Positions 35,208 to 46,900 of a stretch of 64,000 nucleotides of DNA are shown piece after piece; within the stretch, counting starts at the first letter, position 1; every line of letters begins with the position of its first letter. The translations under genes and the position numbers were made by a program. This stretch comes from Hyalella azteca. Lineage: Eukaryota; Arthropoda; Malacostraca; Amphipoda; Hyalellidae. The notes beneath the pieces are model-generated. The model had not been told where the DNA came from, searched no databases, and saw only the letters and a program-made list of their open reading frames with translations. Where the stretch lies: positions 61,703 to 125,702 of the forward strand of contig NW_025931927.1 in NCBI RefSeq assembly GCF_000764305.2, written 5' to 3'.

Positions 35208-36830
35208 TATCCTATCCTTCTGAAATTTTGCACACTTGTGAGTTGTGTAAAGTTGGAGACAATGCATGAATCAAATGTCAAAATAAATGATTTTAATAAT
35301 TGAAAATTTTTTTTATATTAAAAAAAAAATTGAAAAAATTTTGTCAGCTACAAATCTTAAAACTGATATTTGACAGATTGACACACTTTTACCTGTCTAA
35401 TTGATCTAAAATTTTGCACACTTGTGTGAAGTCAGAGGCAATGATGAATCAATACTATAAAAATACTTTGAAAAAAATTTATATATTAAAAAAAATTATA
35501 TAGGTATTAAAAAATTGAAAAATAAATTTCTTTAATATTCAAAAATTGAATGAGAAATTTATTGTACATCTGTAAGATTGGAGGCACTGGATTCTTTGGA
35601 AGTGTTGTCTTTAAACCACTGTGCAGAGAGTGGATGAATATTGCAATATCTTTGGCGACACTTCAGTAGCAAAATTTATGCCTTTAGAAGATCTTGCCGA
35701 CACATTTAGATTGAAATTCTTGCATTTGATATATTTGTCAGTCTTCAGCCAACTATTTAAAAAAAGTAAGGTTTCTGGTATGCTGGATGGATCAGGATGC
35801 AGTGAAGCTTGTCCGGAAATCAGTTGTGATGAGTTCCCGCTAAAAAATGTAAACATCAAGTTTACGATTACGTAGTTGCGGTCACATTAGAGCAGTCAGA
35901 CTGCATTATCACATGTTCAGTTGACACTTGCTGTACAATCGGACTGTTTTTAGGGTAAAATTAGTTATTTGGGGTAACACGTGCATGCAACTTTGTAAAT
36001 AAGTTCATGGCTTGTAAATAGTTTTTCATTACTCAGCATAAAAGGCTTTTCATTAAAAATTACCGGCGACGCATCTTAAAATTACCTGGCAACGCTTAGG
36101 GCTTAAAAACCCATATATTGGCGATGCTGCATCCACAATCTGCACCCTGGTCTTTAAAAAGTAGTAATTTTTAAACTTCTATTATTGTATCTTGTTGTTT
36201 GTTTGTCTGTCTGCTTAGTGCTTACTCTGCTACAAATCTTATAGGGCCTAAGCCGCCTAATCAATATTTAACACACTTCTACCTTTTCCATTGATATGAA
36301 ATTTTGCACACTTGCATAAACTAAAGTTAGAGACAATGCATGAATCAATTGACAAAATATATAATTTCAAAAATTAAAATTTTTTTAATTAAAAAAAATG
36401 GAAAAAATAATTTTATCTTCTACAAATCTTATATTCAATATTAAACACACTTCCATCACTTCTATGTTCTAACTGTCCAATCAATCTGAAATTTTATTAC
36501 ACTTGTGTAAAGTTGGTGGCAATGCTATGAATCAATTGACAGAATAAATAATTTTTAAAATTTTAATTTATTTTAATTTAAAAAATAAACTTGAAAAATT
36601 AATTTTTGTAATATTTAATAATAGAATTGGAAACTTATTGTACATGTATAACATAGGAGACACTGGATTCTTTAGAAGTGTTGTCTTTAAAAAGTATTTT
36701 TAAACCCATATTATTTTAGAATTGGTTCATTTTTAGTTTCCTTATCTATTGATATTTTAATCAATTTAATATGTATAATGATGCTGCTATCCAACTTCCA
36801 AGATTCTTACTAATTAAAAAGTTAGCTATG
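35208..36830. repeat. Repeat family D, several decayed copies
   Basis: Blocks such as GAAATTTTGCACACTTGTG, AGACAATGCATGAATCAA and CACTGGATTCTTTGGAAGTG recur at about 35215-35600, 36290-36560 and 36600-36700, separated by A/T-rich runs. They look like tandemly or serially inserted copies of one old element. I see no intact gene. Confidence 0.6.
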
Positions 36831-37230
36831 GTGGCAAAGCTGTGAGTTTTTTTAGACTCATTCTCAAGTTTAATTTTGAGTCCTATAAGTAGAGCAGAAA
36901 AGTATCGGGATATCATTTATCAACATTATTATACATAAGAAATTGGTTTAAATATTGAGTAAATGAGGAAATTAATATTGAAGGGATTTGAAATAATACG
37001 CATCTAAAAATTACTTATATATTAAAGACAACACTCCTAAAGGGGCCAGTGTCTCCAATGTATGGTGAGTTGGTGACACACCAGAGATTTTTTTTAATCA
37101 TTTAATTTTTAATTTCCTCATTTACTCAATAATTAAATCAAAATGATAATGCTGGTATCCATGATACTTATAAGACTAATAATTGCACTCAGGAATGAGT
37201 CTAAAAAACTCACTGCTTCGCCACTATACT
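36831..37230. mobile_element. hAT-type MITE family C, diverged copies 3 and 4
   Basis: One copy in the orientation of copy 2 begins CTATGGTGGCAAAGCTGTGAG at about 36827 and runs to about 37020. A second, in the orientation of copy 1, runs from about 37070 (GGTGACACACCAGAGA) to 37225 (CTTCGCCACTATA). Both are more diverged than copies 1 and 2. Fragments also occur at 37525-37620. Confidence 0.7.
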
Positions 37231-39492
37231 CTGATGTTACTCATCTAAAATGCATTTCTTATCTTATTTTTGAATATTCAAAAGCAAAAATGTTTTTTTC
37301 AATTTTTTAATGTATAAAATTTGTTCAAAATTTGTTACATTAATTAATCGGTCAATTGATTCAACTTTCAAGGCTTCAAGCATTATCTCTAACTTCATGC
37401 AAGTGTACAAAATTTCAGATTGATTGGACTGGTAGAATTGTATTAAATAATGATTAAAAGATTTGTAGCAGACAAGCAAGCAAACAAACAAACAAGAAGT
37501 GAAGTTGAAGAGAAGTGTTGTAATGAAAATCTCTGGTTTGTCTCTATCTCTATGACATAGAGGACTTAAAAATGAACTTGAGGATGAGTTGAAAAAATTA
37601 TTTTTTTTGCTACTATATGTATGCAGACATTACATGATGGAATTCTAAGAAAGGGATTTTCTTTGATCCCTTGCTTGTGTGTTCAATAAAGCATGTTTCA
37701 GATGCTTTAATCGTTTTCCAGACTTCATGAGTGTAACATAGCTCTTGTTCTTCTAAAATCCAAAACTCTGCCTGTATACCAAAGTGTGTTGCCAGATTTA
37801 GCATATTTAGACCAAAAATGTTGCCATCAGTACCCAAAATGCATCACCAGCAGTCTTCAAAATGCGTTGCTGCATCGTTGGCAGTCTCCAAGATCATGGT
37901 GCCATTGTAAATGCTCCTTGATCACTGTAAATTATTTATAATGCTCCTTAATCATTGTAATGCTCCTTAATCATATTGAATTTTGGAGCACACTGGCTGA
38001 AATTGGAGCACACACCCTGTGCAACTCTACAAGAGCTCCTCAGCACCAGAATCATGGCTCCCCAGTTCCCCATTCCTCAGTCTTGCTTCCTTCCTACCCA
38101 CTCCCGCCCATCCCTTGTCCTCAAGCTTTGAGCACTCCGGTGCTTGTGGTAGAGCTAACGTGTGGCTGCCAGATCTGAGAATTCCACTTGCTCTCTCTAT
38201 CAAGAGCAAGTCTCCAGTTATCAACCTCCAGACTACAGAGTTCACCCGGACACTGAAATTATTTTCAGAGTAATTTTATGCTTGGATTTCAAATTTTATC
38301 CACAATACCCTTGATTTGTACTGCTTTCATTTCAGAAGTTCAATTTCAAGTGTTGTAAAACCTTTACTTGCTTGCTAATGAAAATTATATTTTCGAAACG
38401 TCGCAATCCATTAAAATGTCATTTGGTAACATGCTTTGTGATCTCCCAGCGCCAGCAAGAAATTTTGTTTGACCCACTGTAAAAACGAATAAGAATATTA
38501 ATAAAAAGCATGCTTGAGTCTTTAATCAAACTTACATGACAGAAAAGCTTCTGCCAAATTACACCAACCCTTTTTTCCTGCTTTAAAATCACACTAGTGT
38601 GGAAAATATCTACTCTCTAAGCCATGACTGTATTTTTGGAGCCCTGAATTATTTTTCTTGTGCTATGAGTCCACATCTTTTGAGCTGCAAATTCCTTTTC
38701 TGGGCTATGGAAAGAAATTTTTGAGCTACAATCTTGTTTACCAATCCCAAGTCCATTTGCCAAACTGTATTCAGCCTACAGGTATTACAAACAATATTTA
38801 ATTTTACCCAAGAAGAGTTATAAGGACATTTATTTTTAATTAAGAAGCACTTAATTTTGTGATGTACAGTATTTTTCATATTATCAATAAAGCAACAATG
38901 CAGCTATAATGCAGTGCACCATCACCGCAATTTCGTACCTATGAAATCAGCAACAAAACATTCTGGGTGCAGTCATTGTGCAGGATATTTTAAAAAGCCG
39001 TGAATTTCTTTTTCAAATATGAATTGAAATTAAAATGAACAAGTTAGTTAAAATCTCAAGTAAAATAGAATGAAAGCAACTGAAAATAGTTCATAATTTT
39101 GTTTGATAATGTTTCCATCTTGTTGTGTATATGCCCAATCAGTTTTAATGGTTTTTTGGTTAATAAGCTTGACTACCGTACCTAGTTCTAAATTGGAAGT
39201 TCTTCCTGTAGGTAGGTATACGTATGTAATGGTCAATGTTTGCTAGTACTCCGCAAAGAATTGAATCTCTTTTATCAGTTGAATTTGTAGGTAAAAAAGG
39301 TAGAACATAGCCCATTGTGTGGATTTAATTTAATGAAGAGATAATTAAATGTACGGTATGATTGAAATTTCGCCTTGTGTTGTCTTTGTAGGATTATACA
39401 TTATTTTTATATTAAGTTGCAATATTTTTCTTTCAGTGTTTAATAATAATGTAGAAGCAGGGTAGCCTCAATGTTGTGCGTTTTTGTGTAGT
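37231..39492. other. Intergenic stretch, mostly unassigned
   Basis: Contains an inverted family D fragment (37270-37510), a stretch of TGCTCCTTAATCAT-like short repeats (37905-37975) and a fragment related to the MITE-like element of 20977 (38510-38570). Open frames at 37613-37837 (-) and 37960-38273 (+) have no family I recognise. I find no exon to support. Confidence 0.5.
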
Positions 39493-40653
39493 ATGGCCGG
39501 TAACCCTGGCGTATGTTCTGGCTGTGAATATGATTACTTCTTGACTGTTGCTCAATTTTATGAAGATGATTGCGCCAGTTTAGACTTCTTGCGGTCACAC
39601 GGCATATTGCCGCTCTCAGTTACTTGTCCCAACTGCTACATGCCCTGCAAGTACATTATTGATGAACGCTCATGGTTATGCACTAGATTTTTCCCCGTAA
39701 GCAACTCTCAGAAATGCCACAAATCTTGTAATTTCTCTGTAAGTGACTCAAATGGAACACTAATTGAAAAGATCGACGTTGAACCTTGGAAATTATTGTT
39801 ATTTTTCAATCATTTCCTAAGCAAAAACTGGGATTTCAAAACAATTAATACGTGTCTCGAATGGTCGTACGAAACCTGGGATACTTGGCGCAGTCGATGC
39901 TGCAGAATTGCACGCAGTTGGTTTGAAGCTCTCGACCCTATAGGCGGTCCCGGCATTGAAGTCGAAATTGACGCTATTCTCTTCAATAAACTTGAATGTC
40001 GGGAAGTGATCAGCTCGCCGGAAACTTGGCTTTTTGTTGCCATTGAGAGAGTGTCCAGAAAGAAAATTATTATCCCCTTGTTTGGACAGGTTTTTGACTC
40101 TGAATCAGCTTTTCCCATCATCTTCAAGTATATTTATCCGGGCTCTATAATATACAGTGACGCAAACCCCGCATATGACACGCTAGGTAATTACGGTTAC
40201 GAACATTACGTAGCGAAACTGTTCGTCGATAGACGAAATCCGGACGTCAATATTCAAATCATACATCGCCTTTGGCGCGATATTAAAGAGTCCATCAAAA
40301 AGTGTGGCATGCAACCAGAGCATCTAGAAGATCATTTATTTCGTTACCTCTTTGTAAGTTACCCTGAGTCTGGGAGGAAACTGCTGCATCGTTTTCTCAC
40401 AGAGGCAGCGCGTTTTTACCCGCACCAGACAAGCACTCACCAAGAGCCTCTAAATCTGTCACATCTCATCAAGAAAGAAGAACATCAGCGACCCCCTGTT
40501 CTCCTGCCTCCTATCAAGAAGGAAGAACCCAGTTCCTGCAAAGAACTAGAACCCGGTGAGGAAACGAAACACTTCAAAAATTTTGCATGTGGTAATGTTA
40601 ACAAGCCCTTTAATTCAATACGATTTATTCTCTCACTTTATTCCCATTCATGA
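39493..40653 (+). CDS. Merlin / ISXO2 (IS1595)-like transposase protein
   Basis: An intact 386-residue ORF starting at MAGNPGVCSGCEYD. An N-terminal Cys-rich ribbon (VTCPNCYMPCKY, then KCHKSC) precedes the ISXO2-like catalytic domain. EIDAILFNK carries the first Asp, WLFVAIERVSRKKIIIPLF the core strands and IIYSDANPAYD the second Asp. The third region, IHRLWRDIKESI, has His where Merlin and IS1595 relatives have Glu or Asn. A C-terminal extension has two LIKKEE/PIKKEE motifs that resemble sumoylation sites. No inverted repeats were found flanking the ORF. With no stop or frameshift it could be a recent transposon copy or a domesticated host gene. It ends about 330 bases upstream of VPS52 on the same strand. 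GTGAG at 40556 could act as a donor, but joining it to 40969 would shift frame. Confidence 0.75.
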   Translation: MAGNPGVCSGCEYDYFLTVAQFYEDDCASLDFLRSHGILPLSVTCPNCYMPCKYIIDERSWLCTRFFPVSNSQKCHKSCNFSVSDSNGTLIEKIDVEPWKLLLFFNHFLSKNWDFKTINTCLEWSYETWDTWRSRCCRIARSWFEALDPIGGPGIEVEIDAILFNKLECREVISSPETWLFVAIERVSRKKIIIPLFGQVFDSESAFPIIFKYIYPGSIIYSDANPAYDTLGNYGYEHYVAKLFVDRRNPDVNIQIIHRLWRDIKESIKKCGMQPEHLEDHLFRYLFVSYPESGRKLLHRFLTEAARFYPHQTSTHQEPLNLSHLIKKEEHQRPPVLLPPIKKEEPSSCKELEPGEETKHFKNFACGNVNKPFNSIRFILSLYSHS

Positions 40654-40810
40654 TATCCCCCTTTCATCCATTATTGACTTCATAGGAATACAATATTTGT
40701 TATTCTTATCAATTATCATTGCTCCTATTGAACTGAAAGTGTCCAAAAGGCTTTCTTTTACAGTGTTACATTATTCAAGCATTTGACTACCAAATGAAAG
40801 ATATGATACC

Positions 40811-40841
40811 TATCTATGAAAGACATGATCTTTCATAGATA
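40811..40841. repeat. Perfect 13-bp hairpin upstream of VPS52
   Basis: TATCTATGAAAGA, a 5-base CATGA loop and the exact reverse complement. It lies between the transposase-like ORF and VPS52. Role unknown. Confidence 0.7.
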
Positions 40842-40980
40842 CCGTATACCAAGCTGTGAAAGATGTTATTTTTGCCTGAAATCGAATTAGAGCTTTTATG
40901 TAGGATTTCTGCAAATGTTATAAGAACCTCTGCAAATCATAAATTTATGAGTATCTCTTTGTCATCAGAATACTGACACT

Positions 40981-43900
40981 ATGGCAGCGGAAGACACCAG
41001 CGATGCGATGCTCGGCGATGCTGTGATCCAAGAGGCCCTCACATCAGGCACCGACCTCAGGCAGTACTCGCACAAGCTGGAAGAGAAGCTCCGCACTGTG
41101 AGTGTAGTATATTGACTGCGTGGCCCCCGCCTGCTTACTGGCAGATTTTGTGTGTGTGCAGGAGCTGCTTAAAATTATTTCAACTTGCGTATCTTCATAT
41201 TAAAATTATTTCGACTTCCGTATCTTTCGACTAGCGTATCATAGAAATATGAACATTATATCATATGGGTTTATTTTCAGCACCAACTATCGTCTGGCTG
41301 AAGATTTTTTGTACAGACTTGTGGACTTGAAGAAGTTGATATCGTACTATTTCGATGCAGGATCATTTTAGGCTCGTGTACTCCTGTCATGGTGTGCTTG
41401 CCTATGCTATGGAGATTGCGCTATGTCTAGGATGTGATTATATATCCATTACCGCGAGCCTCGATAAGTCGATAAGTGACACTCACTCAGATCTGTCGAC
41501 TCCCATTTGTAACCTGGTAAGTGAGTTTAGTTATTATCGTTAGTTAATTAGAACAATGTCTAACATAGGTACCTAGACTAAAACGGGTTTACCGGACGAA
41601 AAAGAACAGTCGTAAAGCGTACTACTATGTTTTTAACATCTTAACGAAGCAAATGTTGTGTATAATCGCATTTCATTTTCTTTCAGGTGGAGCAACAAAG
41701 TGTTCTGGATTATATAAAGAAAGCTGATCATATTGCAGCACTGCACTCACACATCACAACGTGTGATGACATCCTCCTGGTCAGTGATACACGGCATCAG
41801 GCAATCATCATCTCACCACTCACGCTACGATTATCTTAAGAATCTAGGCTGCTTCTCTGATTTGTCCTTGAAATTAAATAATGAGATTTACAGTCAGATG
41901 TTGTAAGTCAAATTTTTATGAAGCAATTTCTCCTTTACTTTCTTTTCCAGAACTTGAAAGGAGACACTTCAAGAAAATTTCCATTTATATCTGTATAAAA
42001 ATGATATATTTTATTTCTACCAACAAGCAAACTTTGTAGATTTTATGCCAAAATTATTCACTAATAGCCTAGCTTGCGCCGGCAGTCAGTCTGACGTCCC
42101 CAGTCTCGTCCAAAAGAATTATTTCTGTTTCATGAATTGCATTCACGTCAGCTCTGGGCTGAATATTTTTAACTCTATTAGGGCACTGTTCATCTGAATT
42201 ACATGAGCTCTGAAACTCATCAATTAAATTCCCGTGGGCTGTTATGGGAATATTTCCCTGGAACTAATCGCTCGTTGCCGGGCTTCGGTTTGCTATTATT
42301 ATAAATTTCATTGATATTACGAATGAAAAAATTATACAAGGATTAGTATAATTTATTAAAATTAGTTTACATTCATGAAAATTTTTCAGCATTTGTAGAA
42401 TTCTGATGAGAATCGTCTGAATTTATTTTCAACTGAGTTTCTTACTCTGATTGTGGTGTTGGCATTAAAATATTTAATATGAGTACAATGATGTCATTGT
42501 CTAATTAGGTATGTAGGTACTGATAATTATTAATAGGCTACTTATATTTGTGCAGCAAATGCAAGGAGCACTTGAAGGCTACTTGTCTCACCTTTCATCA
42601 ATCAGTCAAGAGTTGCAGAGCCTGCAGGAACAGAGCACATCTCTGCACCTGCAGCTACACAACACAACTGCTGCTAAGGAACACATCACTGCAGCTCTGG
42701 ACTCTCTGACGCTCCCCAGCTCTGTTATACAGTGAGCATTGTATGCTGTCTCTGACACACTCCAGCTCTGTTATACAGTGAGCTTCATTGTCTGCTGTCT
42801 CTGACGCTCTCCAGCTCTGTTATACAGTGAGCATTGTATGCTGTCTCTGACACACTCCAGCTCTGTTATACAGTGAGCTTCATTGTATGCTGTCTCTGAC
42901 GCTCTCCAGCTCTGTTATACAGTGAGCATTGTATGCTGTCTCTGACGCTCCCCAGCTCTGTTATACTGTGAGCTTCATTGTATGCTGTCTCTGACGCTCC
43001 CCAGCTCTGTTATACTGTGAGCTTCATTGTCTGCTGTCTCTGACGCTCCCCAGCTCTGTTATACAGTGAGCTTCATTGTCTGCTGTCTCTGACGCTCCCC
43101 AGCTCTGTTATTAAGTCATTTTAACTCTTTACTCTTGACCTTTGTTAGTGAACTCGTCAAGAAATTTCATTTTGTAATCGAAATTAATCGAAGCAATTTA
43201 CAAAAGCCTTGCAATTTTCTAAAAATTGGAGCTTACTTAAAAAAATGAAATATTAATATTTTGAAGTTGTATAACATTATTCATCTTGCGGTTTAGCAAG
43301 AATATTAACTAAGCTTTTGGTGGAGAAGGACCCACATAATATCTGCTCTACTTCTTTATTTTGTTCTAATTCTATACTGTTTATGTCAACAATGTTCCTC
43401 TATGAATAATTTTGTTCATGCATCGCATATTTGTGAATGTTAGTATCTCAGGTTTGAGTATTAAAAATTTATTGGAAAATTTATAAATAACTATTGATAA
43501 TATTGTTGTAATTACCTCGGCAGTGACATCTTCAACACACCTGTCACTGAGCCAGCGTTCATGCAGCAACTGCTTATACTCGACGAGAAGAGCAAGTTTC
43601 TCAAGGAACAAAGATTTAAAGGTGACGCTTGGAAACTTCATGGTGGCTATATTTTATACATTTTTAACATTAAATTCTAATTATGTTTGTGTTAATTATA
43701 CCCATGTATCTCCTATGTTAGGTTTTATCTTGTAAATATTGTAAGATTTTAGCGGATGTATCATTTAACTTGTTTCGGACGACATTCTTTTATGGATGAA
43801 TGTGTAGATATATTGTTTTTTGTTCAACTAAAAGGTTTTTTCCTAATTGAGAAAATTCAGAAAGCATTTGAGTTGTCAGGGTAAAAAGGCCTTAGAAGTA

Positions 43901-46900
43901 ATTTTGTATGTACTTTTACACGATTATCACTAATCCTAGTTCAATGTATTTGGTTTTTGAACTGATATGTAGTACTGGATCTTAGACTGTGCAAGCTTAA
44001 GTCTTTCTTTTGACCTTTTCTTTTGTTATTCGACCATTTGTATGTACATATCATGTTCTTAGACTAGACTGAAGTATTGAAAAGTTCTGCAACCACATCT
44101 ATTACATTTCTCAGCAATTTACTTCTTTCTCGCTCAGATTCGTCTTCGGTAGCAGACGTTGATGACTTAGTTTCCAAGTTATGTATCCGAGCCGTGAGCA
44201 AAATAAGAGAGTATCTCCTGCAGAAGATCTATCAGTTCCGTAAGCCGCTCTCTAACTACCACATCCCTCAGAACGCCATGATTAAACATAAGTAAGTCGC
44301 TAAATTTAAATGAGAAATGTTATGCTGCAAAATTTCGAATGCATTAGAGTTCATGTCTGTTCTATTGCTTTATCATTTTGATTTGAGATTCTTTAAAAGT
44401 AGGTTTAAACTTGATGACATGAAAAATTAAATGACAATATTCAAGATATATAGTATAAGTAGTTACATAACCGAGCGCATGGCGCCATTTTCTATAAACA
44501 GCTTAAATCATAGGTTACCACAACCATTTACCCCAAATCTTACCCAACAAAATTAACTAATTACTTTCAATATTATTACGAACAATTACCCCGAATCTGC
44601 ATAAACAGCTTAACAGTCTACCGATCATTTACCCAACAAAATTAATGCTCCCGAATCATGGGTTAACGATCATTTACCCCGATTTTACTACACTCTTTAA
44701 CCGAGAATAACCTAGAGCGGTTGCCTGAAAAATACTTCTGTGGAATATATAATTGATTTAAATTTTTGAAATACTTTCCAGAACTGGGATGCTCATCTTT
44801 ATTGATCAACACAAAACTATAAGGTACTTTATACGTTTCATTACACAGATCTTGAAACTCGGCAAAGGGCATATCACAAGCAATGTAATCACTATGAATA
44901 TTCTTCATATCGATGAAAGGTAACTCGAATAGAATTAATAAATTTGAATTCGTTCTAATGGTTTGTCTTGGTAGTATGTGATAGTTTTGGGATAAGTAAA
45001 TTGAACTACAGTTATTATGTCTTCCACAGGTGTAAAAACTATCAGCAGGATTTTGATTCTTTTCCGTAGCAATATCATCAAAAATGAATAAATTCTTCAT
45101 CCCAAACTCATGATTCGGGAGTAATTGGTTAATTTTGTTGGGCAAGATTCATGATCGGTACCCTGTTAAGCTGTTTATACAAATTAGGGGTAATTGTTCG
45201 TAATAATATTGAAGGTAATTAGTTAATTTTGTTGGGTAAGATTTGGGGTAAATGGTTGTGGTAACCTATGATTTAAGCTGTTTATAGAAAATGGCGCCAT
45301 GCGCTCGGTTATGTAACTACTAGTATAGCAAAAGGCTATAACGCATCGTTATCTAGAAAATCTGTTTCAAGATCACAATATCTTCAATTACTTATTGTGG
45401 TGCTAGTGAATTGTGCGTAAATGTGGCGTCGCGGTAGGAAACTTTATATTGTCTCCAATTATTACTCACGGTCTGGGATTAAAATATTCCTACACATCGA
45501 AAAAATTTCAAATTGATATATTTTCGGCTGTGCAGTGAACATTTCTGCCTTACTCACGATCCTGAATGTATATGAACTGTCTTGCAGGTTTTTCTTCGAG
45601 TTTTTGCTACAGCACGCCCGTACCATTGCTGGAGAAGTTCATGATGAGTACGTTGATACTATGAGTAAAGTCTACTATTCGTACTTCCAGGCCTACACAA
45701 AACAACTATGGAAACTTCAAGTAAATCACTGACATTTTGGGACGAGTGTGTTGTTTTTCACTTACTTGTAGGTTGATTGTTTCAAGTTAAATAGTAATGT
45801 AAAATGTTTCGATTATCAACTTTCTCACCTACGAATTTTAAAATGCACTAAACACACTGATTCGTGATTCTTTAAATAGATCCATGATATGGTTGGCAGT
45901 GAAGCAGAAATACTCGCATGTTGAACCGCTTTCAAAATTTTGTACGAGCGAGATGAATTTTTATCTCAAAAATCATTAAAACTTAGTAATTTCAAATAAA
46001 GGTTATTGTAAATGAAGTTAAAATCGTATAGATATGCAAAAATATTCCAGTATGTACGAGATTTGATAAATGGCAAAATTGTTGTTATTTTATTATTAAA
46101 ATAACATAACGCAAAGCACTGACGCAAATTCGTTTTGCAGTTCGATGAACAAGTGACCAGGGAAGACCTGCTAGCAGCGGACGACGTCCGGGGAGGTGCT
46201 GGCGGCGGAGGCGCTGCTGGGGGAACCGCAGGCTTCTTCGGAGGGCGGGCCGCCCCGCGGTCACGCCTCAACTCTGTCTTCGCCCTCGCCAACAGGGACG
46301 CCGTGTTGTCTCCTGAAGGCCTCACTGAGGACATCATCGTCCCTCACGTCGCTGAGAGGGAAGGCAGGAAGGTAGCAACTCGCATCTCTTTTTAGCGCAT
46401 TTTCTCATTTATTGAAAAAATGCCCTATTGTGTTCGTCATGTCCGTCCGTCTGTCTGTCCGTCTGTTTGTCCGTCTGTCTGTCCGTCCGTCCGTGACTTC
46501 ACGTTTTCGTCGACGAGAAAATGCGCTCTCTGTCACTCACTGCAGTGAGAACTGAGTTATATTTTTTGTTGTAATTGAATTTCGCTCAAATTAATAAAAA
46601 AACCTAAGTTTTTGTTTTATGTCTCGACTCCAGCAAAGATGTGGAAACTACGTAGATTAGTTCAAATACAATTTTCGCGTATTCAAGAATTTTTGTGCAC
46701 AAGAAATAACATTGATAAGTCGCAGCTATTGAGCGATTAAATCCGCACTCTCTCGTAATTAGAGCATCATCGCTTCATTAAATATTATGTATTGAATTGA
46801 TGCTTCAAAATTGATAAATTACACGATTAATTATCCTAAATGAGCAGAAGGAATTGATTTTTGAGAATCAATACCTTGTGTTTTCCTATTATGCTCTTGT

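Noticed and set aside
39493..41097. Fusion of the Merlin-like ORF to VPS52 as its N-terminal exon
   Set aside because: The only good donor (40556, phase 1) joined to the acceptor at 40968 reads into TGA, so the frames do not match.
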